Shown here one piece after another: positions 46,309 to 60,000 of a DNA stretch of 64,000 nucleotides (position 1 is the stretch's first letter; every line of letters starts with the position of its first letter). Source of the DNA: Epinephelus fuscoguttatus (Eukaryota; Chordata; Actinopteri; Perciformes; Serranidae); contig NC_064755.1 of assembly GCF_011397635.1 (NCBI RefSeq), positions 21,125,282-21,189,281 on the forward strand. Direction: 5' to 3'. The notes beneath the pieces are model-generated. The model ran no database searches. It was given only the letters and a program-made list of their open reading frames with translations, and was not told the DNA's origin. The translations under genes were made by a program, and so were the position numbers.

Positions 46309-49300
46309 GAGTCCTTTCACTTTAGTGAGATGGTTCAGTGTGGGAAAACTTCTGAGTGCAGTTATGCTGCAGGCTGCTTCCTCTGGGCCTCTGGAAGGAA
46401 ACTATATCACATTTGCCTGACACACTATAATAACCAGGATGCTTTAAATCACATAATCCAGTGGGGATAACATTCTTAAACCGTCTCCCTATTTCGGCTT
46501 TAAACATTTATCATAAATATGTGTTTTAGACTTACTACATTGGAGTAGTCATATAAGCATCAGTCCCATTATACTGCTATTGTTGAATTACAAACAAAAC
46601 GATGACTCACCTGATTCCCAAGCAGACAAACAGCTGGAACTTGCCCTCTTTTCCAATGTTTCGTGGCGAGGCATTGATGGCATTGGCGTAGTGGCACAGT
46701 GAGTCGCAGGGTGGACCCTTTGTCAGTGTGGATCCATGCAGGTCACCCATCTGATCTGCTGTCTCCATGGAAACCACTGCCTTCTCTGTGGGAGGGAGAT
46801 GGTCATACTGTTAGTTCATGACTTATTCATTTACAGACAATAAAGGGAAAAAGGGGATAGAGAGTTTAACACTGGTTGTTTAAAAATCTCATCAATCATG
46901 CGTTGTTGGATGCAATTTGATAGGTGAAATTCATATTTGTCACCACTAGATGGAGACAGGAAACAGACATCAACGAGATGTAAAACATCAGGTTTAATGG
47001 ACTCACACTCGCCGTACTTACCCACAAAGTCCCACACAAACACATTCCTCTGGAAAAGACGGTTAGGTTTGAGCCCATGCAGGAGGAACTTCTCCAAGGA
47101 AAGCACCAACCCTCCTTCGCCACATAACAAGACTGTCAGGTTTCCTCTCTGGGATGACAGAAATGGGGGCACAGTTAATAGAGGCACTGTAAGCAAGAGG
47201 CTCATTTTTCAGCTCCAGCAAATCCTCTCATATGCAATTTTCCAAAATCCTCCACAGCAGATTTGTTTATTTCCTAATCTAAAAGACTCTTCTTTCTATT
47301 ACTGAGAGGAAGTAAACAGAGCAAAGCATGCTTGTACATTAAAGGCCATGCACTAAAGATGTTATTACAGTGAATGGGAGGCCCATTACTGATAAACTAA
47401 AGTGACTCATCAAGTCTCTTCAGTGCTTTCCAATTGCTGTTGAGATGAGAGAGGCTAGTCTGATACACAAGCGATACAAATGAGGCCTGGGCTGGAGACA
47501 CCGGGGTAACAAACCATGTTGGAGATAAAAATAACACAAGCGGGAGCTTCACAGTCTCACCCATCGCTGCATGAGATGCTTTGCACTAAACATTTAAACA
47601 TTTTAACCCCATTTCAGCTAAATGAGCCAACACGTTAAATGAATTTGGTTGAATGTTTTATTTACAGTTACATACCTCTTGTTCGGGTTTGTGGAAGTGT
47701 TTAACAAGGTTATTTGCTGCCTCCCTCATGTCCTCTTGTACTTCGACAGACAGCATTCCTGACAAGACAAATCCAGAATAGTTGACAAAAAAGAAACTGA
47801 AACATGAGTATCAGTGATTACAAACAGGAGGGGAAGTGGACAAGAGTTGAATAGAAAGGTGATACAGGAACAGAATCTGTTATTGTACCAACAACTAGGT
47901 CAGCTATTGTACTAAAGAATGTGTTCTTTGTGAGCACGCACTGCTTCGGTTGCCAAGTGATCCCAGCACTGCTCGCACACTCTGAGAAGGAGAGGCCAGC
48001 TCCGGAGGCGTCCCTGTCCACCTGCCAGCATCCTCCTCTCCACCAGGTGACACCAGCTGACCAATGAGGACTCTTTCCAAGCTGCCGTCGCCCACGCCTT
48101 TCCCCAGCCACCGGCCGCATGGGAACCTGGAAGGAAAGAAGACACAGTGTTTTATTAGGTCCAACTTTAAAAACATTTATTACACAAGGACATGACGTTG
48201 GTAAGAGCCATCTGTTCAAATCAGCTAGCATAGTGTAGTGAGTGTGCATTGAATAATTTCAGTTTAGATAACTCACACAGGTTTTCTAGGGTGATACATG
48301 ATGTATTTTTAGACTAATTTGCTTTTTATGAGGCAGCAGCTGCTTTCAGTTCATGACAACATGATGTTAAATAAACTGCAGAGACTTAAAAAAAAATATG
48401 CTCCAGATAGGGTATCCATCACAGTGTACATGAACAGCAGCACCACAAAAGGGTGGCCTGGGGTGGCCCCCCATGCTTGTTCCCCAGGAAATGCTTTGTT
48501 CTGCATGCTGTGTTTACACTACGAACCATAACCTATGACCATAAAGCTAAAACTTGACCACCTACGTTATTGCTGAATTGCCGCTGAAGTGTTGCTCAAG
48601 CACTCGTTAACATAACTACATTATCAGGGGCTTGTGTGTGTCTCCTACTTGCCATAAAGAACCTCAACTGAACACCATTAAAGCATTAAAGCTGAAGCCT
48701 CATTTTAACATCATATTTCGCCACCTCACTGCATCCCCCGCGCACATATTGCACATAAAGCTAGCATAGTGTCAGCTAACCGAGCTGAATAGCACAGTAC
48801 CGCCGCTAGAAATAGAAACATATGATGTGCTTGATGCTTCACTGAGTCATTGGAGCGCTGAAAAAGTTGAGGCCAGCTCAACTTTTGTCTGTAGCTCGTC
48901 ACACCCGTCTGCAGCCAAGTGTCGGGTGTCAATTTGTAGCTTCATGTCACCAATTTCCATTGCAGATGAATTGTAGCTTGTTGCTGTTTCGCATGTAGTG
49001 TGAAGAAAGCATTACAATCAACATATTCACTCAAATTAAAGCTGTCTCCTCGAGTGTCACCACGTTTATTGTTTACATAATGCAAATCTGGAAGTTATAT
49101 GCGTCTGAGTTCTCTTGCGTGCCCTCTAGTGGAATGCCCCAGTAACACAGAATTAGGTAAGCAAGTTTGTGAATAACTGTGTCCACGATGCAGCCGGCTG
49201 CCTTCGTGAAGACGTGCTTAAAAAGCAAGTATATCTGTGGCCTGAAAGAGGATGGTTGTGAAACTCAAAATGCTAACTGTGCCAGTACTAGTCTATGCGC

Positions 49301-52300
49301 ATCAGATAATTAGTAGGGATGTAAATCACCAGCTTCATCACGATATGAACGATTCTTTGGACAATGCTACAATATTTGCTGATATTACAATGCTGCCATG
49401 ATGCGATTTCGATTCAATGCGATTCAGGGGTCTACCATCGAGACAATATTATAAGCCCATTTAACACAATCTGTCTGCTACCCTTTTGTTTTTACTTTTG
49501 GCCATAAAAGATAATAACGACATAGAAATAATAAGTGCACTGACTTCACTAACACACACAAAAGAGCACATGAAGTCGCTGCATCTCCCGACAGAACAGC
49601 TCGGTTGAATTTCAGCCTGCATGCATGTTATTTCAGCCCAACATTGTCGAAAGAGAGCAGCTTATGTTGCTGTATTTAGAAGTTAGTGAAGTGAGATGCT
49701 CAACCAGGCAGCTATGTCTTGTTTTATCTCGTAACGACGTTATTCACATATGGCATGTGTTCCGTCTGTTGTCCCGTATTTTCTCCATAATCAATAATAT
49801 TTCCACACTGCTGATTTATTCCTGAATAAATGACGTTATCCTCATCGTCTTTCTCTTGACTGCTTGCCATCTGTCTGCTGCTGTTTGACGGTGACAGAGA
49901 ATTTCAAAATAAAAGCACATCCTAAAGATGATGATACTGGATCGTTGATCATTCAGTCGATATATCGATCCAGATCGATGGATCGTTACACCTCTAATAA
50001 TTAGTAACATTAACTGGAAAATAAGAAATCAAAGTATAGCATTATGCGATTCCTTAACTCTCCATGTTGACATAGTTTACTTGTTTACAACTAGCCTACA
50101 TACTTCAACAGCACAACAGAATTTCCGAAATTCAGTCATGGCTTTCTGTTTTAGTGTGCCACCCCAAGATTTTTAGTGGCCTCATCTGTAAACCCTAGAA
50201 AAAAATTTTGGGGTGCCACTGTATGTGCAGTTGCTTATTTCCTGTGTCTGCATTATGTTATCATGTGAGAAAGCTGCTTTTGCATTGAAGTATTTGACAG
50301 TGGATCATTCAGAGGTCATCACATCTTTATCAAGCAGAGAGCTGTTGTTGTTGCCATTGTGAGTGTTTGGTGATGACACCAGGGTCATTTAAGAAGCTTA
50401 CTTGTAGGTGTGTCCAGTGATCTCATTATAAACCATCACACAGTCGATCAGACACTTGGCCAGTAGGCCCGAGTTCTCCTGTCCCAGCTGCAGAGTGCTT
50501 AGCCTGCCCAGGTTCTTACACTGAAATGAAAAGCATGAACCGCAGTGAGTGCATCTAAGCATGCGTCTCTGTCAGACACGATGTTGACCTTACTGCTGCA
50601 GAGCGCACACAAACCTGGAAAAAAATCTCCTGCGTATTCTTCGGGATCTGTCTAACCCCTGAATCACCCAGCTCTCCTGACACGCACACCCAAGGGTCAA
50701 CTGTTGCCATTGCAATGCTCAGCTTCTTCATGGGTATTATAACCACACGGTATGGAATACCTGGAGACACACAGGAGATCATGAGCAGAGTGTTATTCAT
50801 TCATTTCATTTCTTTCTCACAATACTCTGGGTAAAAAGGATTTTCACAGCACTGGTGCAGTTTCAGTGTCTATTGTTTGAGGCTCTGTGTGAGTCCATGG
50901 GATACTGGATGTAATTCAAGTACAAAAGGCCAGTGGGTGGAGCCCAAAGGAAACCTTCAGTGTCCTTGAAAGCTTTAAAGCTGCCAGTAAATTCCAGCAT
51001 TTTGTTGTTAAAGTTTACAGGACTCACTAATGGAGGCGAAGACGCGTGTGAAGCAGAGGTAGTCCACAGTGTTGAGAGAGAGCAGGTGGAACAGAAACTG
51101 CTCCCTTTCTTCCTCACAGAGCAGGAATGCATGAGGTTTATACAGCTGCCTGTTGGGGGACGAGAAGAAAGGGAAGACGATCAGTCAAAATCCTGAGACT
51201 GACCATAAATGACACCCAGAAACATTAGACTTGTGTCTACTTGTCTTAAAAGTCAGTCATGAGTAATGTCTGACCTGAGCAGCTCCTGGTTTGTAAGCAG
51301 CTCCTTAAGGTGCTGTGATAGCATCTTCTTCTCCAGAGCCAGGTGGATCCAGGCCCGAGCCTGACCCACCTCAGACAGACCCTCACTCATGGTCTGGATA
51401 AACCTGGAAGAACAAAAGTGGAAAACAACCTTTAATGCTCAACTTTTTCTCAGAACATTGTATCAAATGATGATTTAGACGTTTCATTTACATCTACGAG
51501 AAAAATGTGCCTGTGACCAAGATATACACACTATGGAAGCCAATTTCCACCAATATGGTGGAAAAAAGATCCTGTGAGTCATTATTATGAGACACTTTCT
51601 CAAAATAATAAGTTAGTATCTCAAAATAATAAGAAAATTCCACAAGTGAGTAATGAGTTAATATGTCAAAAAAAAAAATGATTTAACATCTTGAATAATG
51701 AGAAGTTTCTCAGAATAATGACACAGTATTTAAAATGAGAAAAAAATTAGTTAGATGAAAAAAAAATAGATGAGCAATAACTTTTTGAAACTAAAGAAAA
51801 ACGAGATTCTTTTAGTTATCCCCAAGCTAAAAGCTAAAAGAGATCTACTCTCCTGCAAACTGGCTCCTGAGATTAAATCTGAAGTAACATGCTTGGGCAT
51901 TATTTTTGATTCAGATTTAAACTTTAATTCACAGAAGACAGGAGACCAAAACAGTTTTTTATCACTCAAGAAACATCACCAAGGTACAGCCATTCCTATC
52001 CTATGAAGATGCTTTTATTTTAAACAAACTAGATTATTGCGATGCTCTTTTTACCGGCCTTCCAAAACAGTCAATTGAAAAATTTCAACTTATCCAGAAT
52101 TGTGCTGCTCAACTTTTCACCAAAACAAGGCGAGAGAGAGCGCATTAACCCAGTTGTAGCTTCACTCCACTGGCTCCCAGTATCTTTTAGAAAAGATTTT
52201 AAGGTTTTTTTTTTTTTACTTGTTCTCAAAGCTCTTAATGGTTTGGGACCGGCCTACATTGCAGGCTCACTGTTGTTTTATAATCCTTCAGGAGCTCTCA

Positions 52301-54008
52301 GATCCTCTGCTGATTATACAGACAAGAAATTAGGCAGCACAGCTTTTGTTAACCATGCTTCACAACTGTGGAGAGATGTGGGCTTGGTGAACATTTTAAA
52401 ACGACAGCTGAAATATTTATTCTATTTATCTAGTCTGACTTTTAATTAATTCATGTAATTCTTCTTCTTATTTTATATTTATTGTGCTATTTTTTTTTAC
52501 TATTCTTACTGGTCTCTGTTTTCATTACCATAACTTTTTTATTTTTTTGTCTGCTCTTGTCCTTTTTGCTTTTGTGTTGCATCTTTTTTGTAAAGCTGGA
52601 TCCCTTGTATGAAAAGTGCTCAATAAGTAATGTTATTTTTTATCAGAATAATGACATAGTATCTCAAAATAATGTCACAGTATTTCAAAATGACTCTGCA
52701 ACTCGGTGTAAAGTAGCATCACAAAAATAATGACTTAGCATGTCCCGACTTGGTATCTCAAAATAATGAGTCAGTATCTCTCAATGAGTTAGTGTCTCAA
52801 AAATAACGACTTAGTATCTAAAAATAAAGCTTTTAATTATTATTGTAATCAATATTTAAAAAACAACAACAACTAATTATTAACTCATTATTTTGAGTAA
52901 GTTTCTCATAGTTATTTTTTTCCATTACAAAGCTAAGTTTTAATCTTATTTTTTTTCTTCACTGGTGGAAATTGGCTTCAGAACAAAGTGTGGAGATATA
53001 ATGCATGAGCAGCATTTGAGTTTTTAAAAAGATTTTGTCTTCATCTAAACTTCAGCCAGTATATCAGTTATTTGAAAGAGGAAATGAAAGATTTTTTCCT
53101 GCCTTTTTTAATAAAACACAGACTTTAAACACGCACAAAGCCTCCCACACAGATGCTCCACTCTTTCCAACATCAAAGTTTGCTCGCCCTCGTTACCTCA
53201 TGTCCTGTATTAACGTGGCTCCTCTCAGGAGCAGAGCGCCATCATCAAACGTCCTCTGGTCTGAACCATTAGAACCTGAACAGACAGCAAGTTAAACCCC
53301 AGTTATCATCCGACTCTTAGCTCAGTGATTTATACAAGAAAAAGAAGTCGGTCAGGTTGTGCTCTGACCTGGAGACTCAGCTGGTGCCTCCGTCTTCCCC
53401 CAGGCCGCCTGGTAGTGAAGCAGATGGGACCAGAGAGCGGACTTCCCCTGTTCACAATAAACACACTTGTCAATATCCAGCCTGTTCGTACAGTCACCTC
53501 TTTTAACGCATGATGTGAATTTGTTTACGTGTTTTTATGTAGGTCATCTGAGCTGACGATAAGTCATGTTAAATCATGTGTCTGACCTGTTTCAGCTGCA
53601 GACCGTGGCCCCAGGTTCTCTCCAGCAGGTCACACAGACCGTGGATGAGTGTGTTTTCCTGCAGGCCCGTGATGTTGGCTTCTCCCTGACCCAGTTCCAC
53701 ACTCTCCTTCCCCATCCGCTCCATCAACATCCGCTTGGTCTAAAGAGCAGAGAGAACATTTGGTACCATTAACCTTGAACCTGGATTTAAGAAATCAATG
53801 ACCTCAGTGCCTCCATCATCACTCAGAGAGAGCGCTCACCTTCAGACGACACTCACTCAGCAGCCCGTCAACAAACTCTCTGTGAGTCTCACTGACGGCT
53901 TGAGGCGATGGATCAAGAAGCTTAGACTGGCGGAGGTTCTTCCTCGCAAATGTGTGCTTCTGCTGAAAAAACAAACGGTAATAAATCAGACACAAGCATC
54001 CAAAGATC

Positions 54009-54048
<40 letters not shown>

Positions 54049-57000
54049 TGTGTGGACATGTAAAGGTACCTGTCTCTGTTCATTGTCCACTCCTGAGTGT
54101 TCAGCCTTTGATCTCTTGGTGTCAGTCCTGCGTGATGAAACACGACCGGACCACCTGTTCACCAAGACAACATCGCAAAATATTTCACTACAACACAACA
54201 GTATGTGTTTCTCCAATTCATGTATCTTGCTCTGTACATTATTTTATGCTCTGTACGGTGACCTTTGGCATTTTGTAAGGCGCGTTTTAAAATGAAATGT
54301 ATCATCTTTATTATTATTTACAAGTTTTTATTTTTGTTTGATTTTTAATTTTAGCTTTTAGTTCAATTTGGTTTCAGTAAGTTTCCAGAGTGGCTTTGCT
54401 AAGCTAGTTTAGTTTTTATTGTTTAAAAATGTTTAGTTTTAGTTTAGTTTTTATTATTATTATATCATGGGAGGTATTTTTCAGAGGCCAGATTTAAGAG
54501 TGACGCACACATTCCAGTCTCAGTGAACACATGCATCAAGGCCTCCTCATGCTTGTTGTGTTGACAAATTTGACCAGATTGACAAAGACTAAAAATGAAG
54601 ACATTTTTTGTATATTTCTATTTTATTTTAGTTAGTTTTGTTAAGTACACAATATCACTCAGATCGTTTTTTTTTTTTTTTTACAATGTATTTCCACAGT
54701 TAATTCTAGTTTTTAGTTTAGCTTTAGTTCACTATAAAAACCTTGGTGCTACAGAGTTGCTGTGTTTAAAAGACATGCCTGTGTGTATTTTTGTGGGTAG
54801 TAATAAAGTAGACCCTGACAACTGGTGATATTATAATGCAGTAGTTTCCATCATTTATTGTTTGACGTACACACAGCCCCCATCAGATGAGCTCAACTAT
54901 CCTGTCCTTGGTGTGGCAGGAGCATTTATTCATTACCTTAAAGGCAAGGCAGCTTTATTTGTGTAGAGCATCTCATACAGAAGGACAATCCAAAGTGCTT
55001 TACAGAGCAATAAAATATAAAACATAATAAAGGATACAGAAAAGAGGAAGAGGAAGAGTTTAACTATAAAACTACTTATCCATTACTTTAAGCTAACTTT
55101 ATGAATTATTTGTAAATTAATTTTGGATTATCTTTAACGATTCATTGTGAGAAAAAGTTGTTTATGTTCATTTTCCTCCTAAAGTTTGGAGATATTTTGG
55201 TTTAATTCAATGGCGTAACTTTGTTTTGAGAAATATGGGGGACACAGTAAAACTGAGGGTATGGGGTCCACCCCCAGATATAAAATGTGTGATTTGATTA
55301 CTTTTATTACATTTTTCCATACATTTATGGGCTATGGTTGTTGGTCATCAAACCATAATCTGCCACAATAATACTAAATATGTGAAATATGTTACTCCTT
55401 TATGGCACTTTTTAAGTACATCAGAGCAAAATCAGCAGCGCAATTCATATTCCCAACCAGAATCTGACAGTTGGACAAACAGTAGTGTATTAATGACAAT
55501 TTCTGGGTGTAAAAAATGAGATGTTTTGGAAAATTGGGGAGATACAAATGGGGTTTTGAGGGGAGGTGACAACATGTTCCTCCTGTCCCCACTGGAAATT
55601 ACACCTACATCCTTGTGCAACCGCTTGACCTGGGTTATGAGTACTCGTAATTGTCAATCACTGTTCTGATGTAGTCTCACTGAATAACAGCAGTAACCAA
55701 AAGCTCACTTGTTGGTGTTTTGTCCCTGTGCGAGCACATCAGCCTGCAGCTTAGGGAAGTAGCCCGGCTGGTGACGACCCTGTCCGATCCTCATGTCCAG
55801 CAGGTGGGGGTGTATGGCTGTGTGGTCGGCCTTCAGCAGCCTGCGCTCTACGGCCTGAGCTGCAGACACAAACACCGCAACAGTTAAGATCCAACAGGGC
55901 TATCTGCTGTAGATAAGATGAGTCATGAAACGACAAGTGAGGACATGTGCCTCACACTTAACGTCGTCTGAACATCTTGTACTCAAGTGTGCTACTCAGT
56001 TTGTTTATTTGCACTGAGACTCGCAGGAGGATGGGAACAAACGGTGTACAACAGCACAGAGTAATTCAGTGTAACTGAGTGAGTAAGATGGAGGCAGAGA
56101 TGGAGCGACATCTCTGAAGCAGAGTCTAAATGTGAACAATGATACAGCCAGATTGGGATGCAAGCAGTGAATTTGCAGCAGAGAGGTTGGCACAACTTCA
56201 AAGCCGAAGATTTGAAACAGTTTTCATGGGACTCAAAGCCCTGTTCTCCGTTTATACCGCATAATGCTCATCCCCTCCTGTATCCTCTAGTTCACCCCTC
56301 TCTAATTCTCTAATTCCCTAACTCTACCCATCTATCCCCCTCAAATAATAACCCATCCCTTTTTTGTTTTAATAATTCATCAGATTATTTGATTTCCATT
56401 GAAGAAACGTTTCCATCAGCTGCCATTTGAATCGTGTTTGAATTGTTAAACATTCTGGCACACAAGTCCCCTTTTTGGAAGATCCTCAGTGCTTATCACA
56501 AAAGAGAGAGGGGATGGCAACATAATCAACATACAGTATAAACCCAAACAGAAGGACAGATGGCAACAGATTTGCAGATTCCCTCTTGACAATCTGGCAT
56601 CCACTTCAATCATCGTTCTGCTCAATCTACCAATGGAGGGTTCATCCTAGGTTCTCAATATATACTATCTGAAAAGCAGCTGCAGAAACATCCTGATGTG
56701 ACTCTTGGTCTGTCGTAGGCTTACATTAAAACGTTCGGCCTCTTTAATAATATGTGTAATAACTTCATGGGAAACTTTTTCAACCTGGACCTTATTTTCC
56801 CATGTTTTTGTGTCCAAGTGACTAATGGAGACTACAATATTTGAAATTGGTCCAGTATTTAAAGAGACTGCTCCAGTCATATTGGCAAAACAGGCTGCAA
56901 TATAACCACTGCTACTTAAAGCGCTTGTTTTTGGAACTGACAGGTTCAGATTATTATCATAAGTGTCTGACAACACTTCCTTAACTTTCACTGATCTGTT

Positions 57001-60000
57001 TGGTATTGTAACCAAGTCTGGCTCAAGGAAAAGTCATCTGGAATCTCATGAGAGTTGACTTGTTGCAGGAGAAACAACAGCGGAAATGGAGTATGGGAAG
57101 AGTTCGTTGGAGTACAGAAATCCTGGCTCAGTGTTATCTAAAAGATTTCAGAGTCACGGTTGAATATTAAGATGATTTTGACAATGTGGAAAAGTCCGCG
57201 AGATTTAGTACTGAGACGTCTTCTTGAGCAAGACTTGGTCACAATAAAAAGGTTAAAAAGAACATTTCTCTGTCAGGTCCTTTCCATAATGTTGTCTGAC
57301 ACTTAGAATAACAATCTGAGCCTGTCAGTGCCAAAAACTGCTGCGACTGCCGCAGTCTCCCTCAGTACTGGACTAATTTCAAAAAGTTGTTGTCTCCATC
57401 AATGACTTAGACACAAAAACATGGGAAAATAGGGTCCAAGTTACTCTTTAAGCCAATGGTTCCCAACTGGTCCAGCCACGGGGTCCATATTCCTCCTTTG
57501 CCATTAGTTCAAGGTCCACATAGTGTAATATATTCAGCGTCGTACTTGCGTTTGGCCATGTCTTTGAGCTAGTTTACTGTCTCTGTTACGTCGCTGTCTG
57601 TTCTCTCACTCACTCTACAGCAGGAAACTGCAATTCAAAATAAAAGCTCTGGGCCAGAAATTCACCATACTTCAAAATAAAGGGTGTTTTTTACAAACTT
57701 GACAAGTTTGCGAGTCACTTGCGGTCCATTCAGAATAGACCAGCAACCCACTTTTGGACCACGACCCACCAGTTGGAACCATGTCATTTCCTGTTTGCAA
57801 ACGCTGTAAACTTAACTCATCTCTTCACATGCTCATCACTGTCAAGTTTACATGATAATCTATGTAAATTAAGCGAAATTATAGTATAGCATTAAATCTT
57901 TCCTGATTAGAGAGACAACTTAAAGCAATGGAAACATTTCACTTCTGTTTTTGTTGCATATTTTGCCTTGTGTTCCATGTTGTAGGATTACAACATTTAT
58001 TTTCTGACTCCTCTTGCAACATGTATGTCATAATACTAATTTATTTCATCTTCGTTTGTTCATGAGCACCCTCACCATACCTGACTCAAAGACTGAGGTG
58101 CATTTCCTGTAGCGAGAGTTACGGGACTCCTCTTCATCTGTGTCGTACAGTCGTTCTCGCTCCAGACGGTTGTCAAACAGCTGCTGCAGTGGCTCTCTGT
58201 CCGCCCAGCGAGCTATCACCTTCCCATCCACGAAGGAAGAAAACATGGACGTCTCCAGGAAGCGAGACAAGAAGTGCAAGTGTGCTGCAGGCTGGACTGA
58301 GAGGAAGGAACCCTGAAAAGCATAAACATGATCAAACATAACATGGACGAGGATATAATGCTTCTACTACAATCCAACGTGTTTCAAACACACAGAAAAG
58401 CAATCTCAACATAAATAAGTGGCTTAAATACAGTAGTTTTATTAAACCTATCAATCATACCTTGTCAAAGCTGAACGTCCCCTCTCGGTTGCTCAACCAG
58501 GAGTCCAAATCAAGAGCGCTGTGGATGACAAACTCGTCATACCTGCCAAACATGGCAGCGAAACGTCCAGCGAACACCTCCCTCAGCTGAATGTTCAGCT
58601 TTGCAGCCTTCAGCTCTTCCTCCTCCTCCTCAAACACCAGCGTCTTCCCTCCATCTGACATCTTTTTTTCTGCTCCACACCTCCATGCCAGAGCCTGCAG
58701 CCTCTCCAGCACCGCCAGCTCCTCGCCTCCGAGGTTCCCGTTCCTTCTGTCCTCCATCAGATCCTCCAGTACCAGGCTGCTCAGGCGAGGGGATGCGGCG
58801 GCAGTCTTGGTGACCACACCGCCCTGTGGAGGGAGCCCGAAACGCAGCAGCACCTCACTCAGCTCCTGGATTAGCTCGGTCTGGTCTGGAAATACGGGAA
58901 GGTCCTCAGGGGCCTCGACACAGCGGCTGTCAATGTCCACAAAGCACAGGTTGGCCTGCGTAGGAGCAAGAGACAAACAAATATGAACAACTGGCTCCTC
59001 CATCAGATAATCATAACAGGTTTAACCCATCACAATGTTGTGGCAGAGCTTTAACATCCAATTAAGATCAGAGATGAAGATTTACATGCCATTAATAGAT
59101 TCTTGGCATTTCACCGTGCTAAACCCTCAGAGGATATTAGCATGCGAAGGATTATCTCATGATTACTGTTATCACTGCAACAGGGGGGAACCTTCAATAT
59201 CAGGCACTCACACTGGCAAACAATCAGAAACTTGTGCCAAACCTGTGCCCATGAAGCTGCTGAGCAATGAAGTACAGAACTTTGAGACGAAGATAGGCAC
59301 TGATTTAAAAATCCTGCCTCTGTAAGCAGCAGCGAAGCACAGCGCAGTCAGCAGCAGCGCGACCTTCAACAGTGACCTCAGACAGTCAGTTTACAGCCTC
59401 GGGGGAAGTTAATGTACTGTGGAGTGGACAGCAGCGCACACTGTGCAGCTTCATCCTCCTAGTTAATGTCTTCACTTCCTTGTCAATGTCTTTTCATCAT
59501 CTCTTTTATTCATACAGGAAAATCAGGAAACGAATCATATGTTTTCAAGGACAGAAAAACATGAGCATCCAGGTTATCCTTACATATCAGCATCAAGGAG
59601 GATGACATTTTTAAAGTTAATGAAAGAAAGACCAACATTTTAGCAGAATCGTGCATGTATGATTCAAATATTTCCCACTTCTTCACAAATTACCACCCAT
59701 ACATCAAATTGCGAAAATCAAGAAATAAGTGGAGATCCCTAATTCTCATTAATTATTCAGCGAGTCCCATTATTCTGGATCTCTCATGCTCTGCGTTTTT
59801 GCTTTCATCCCCCGCGGGCTGTCTTTCAACTGCCTCCTTTCTGGGGTAGAGCAACTTCAAAGAGGCTTCAGCGAGATATTCATGCAGCATAAAGTGATCT
59901 CGGATGCAGTGTTGGATCGGGCTTTGAGGAAATGTATCGTCTCAATTCGACAGGCCGGAGGCAGAGGGCGAATTGTCACGCATGCATCACAGAGGGAATC

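Noticed and set aside
46046-46470. Plus-strand frames with DRQTDRQT repeats
   Set aside because: They are the translation of a CAGA microsatellite in an intron.
37241-47941. Three donors with the form gtgcgt (sinhcaf twice, dennd5b once) as a special splicing code
   Set aside because: They are GT donors within normal variation; three cases give no statistical support.
55205-55615. Possible MITE between caatggcgtaac and its inverse-like partner
   Set aside because: End similarity is too weak by eye to call an element.
56665-57015. 116-codon minus-strand open frame as a gene
   Set aside because: It lies largely in the left arm of a MITE whose inverse copy follows at 57280-57450; no known protein resemblance.
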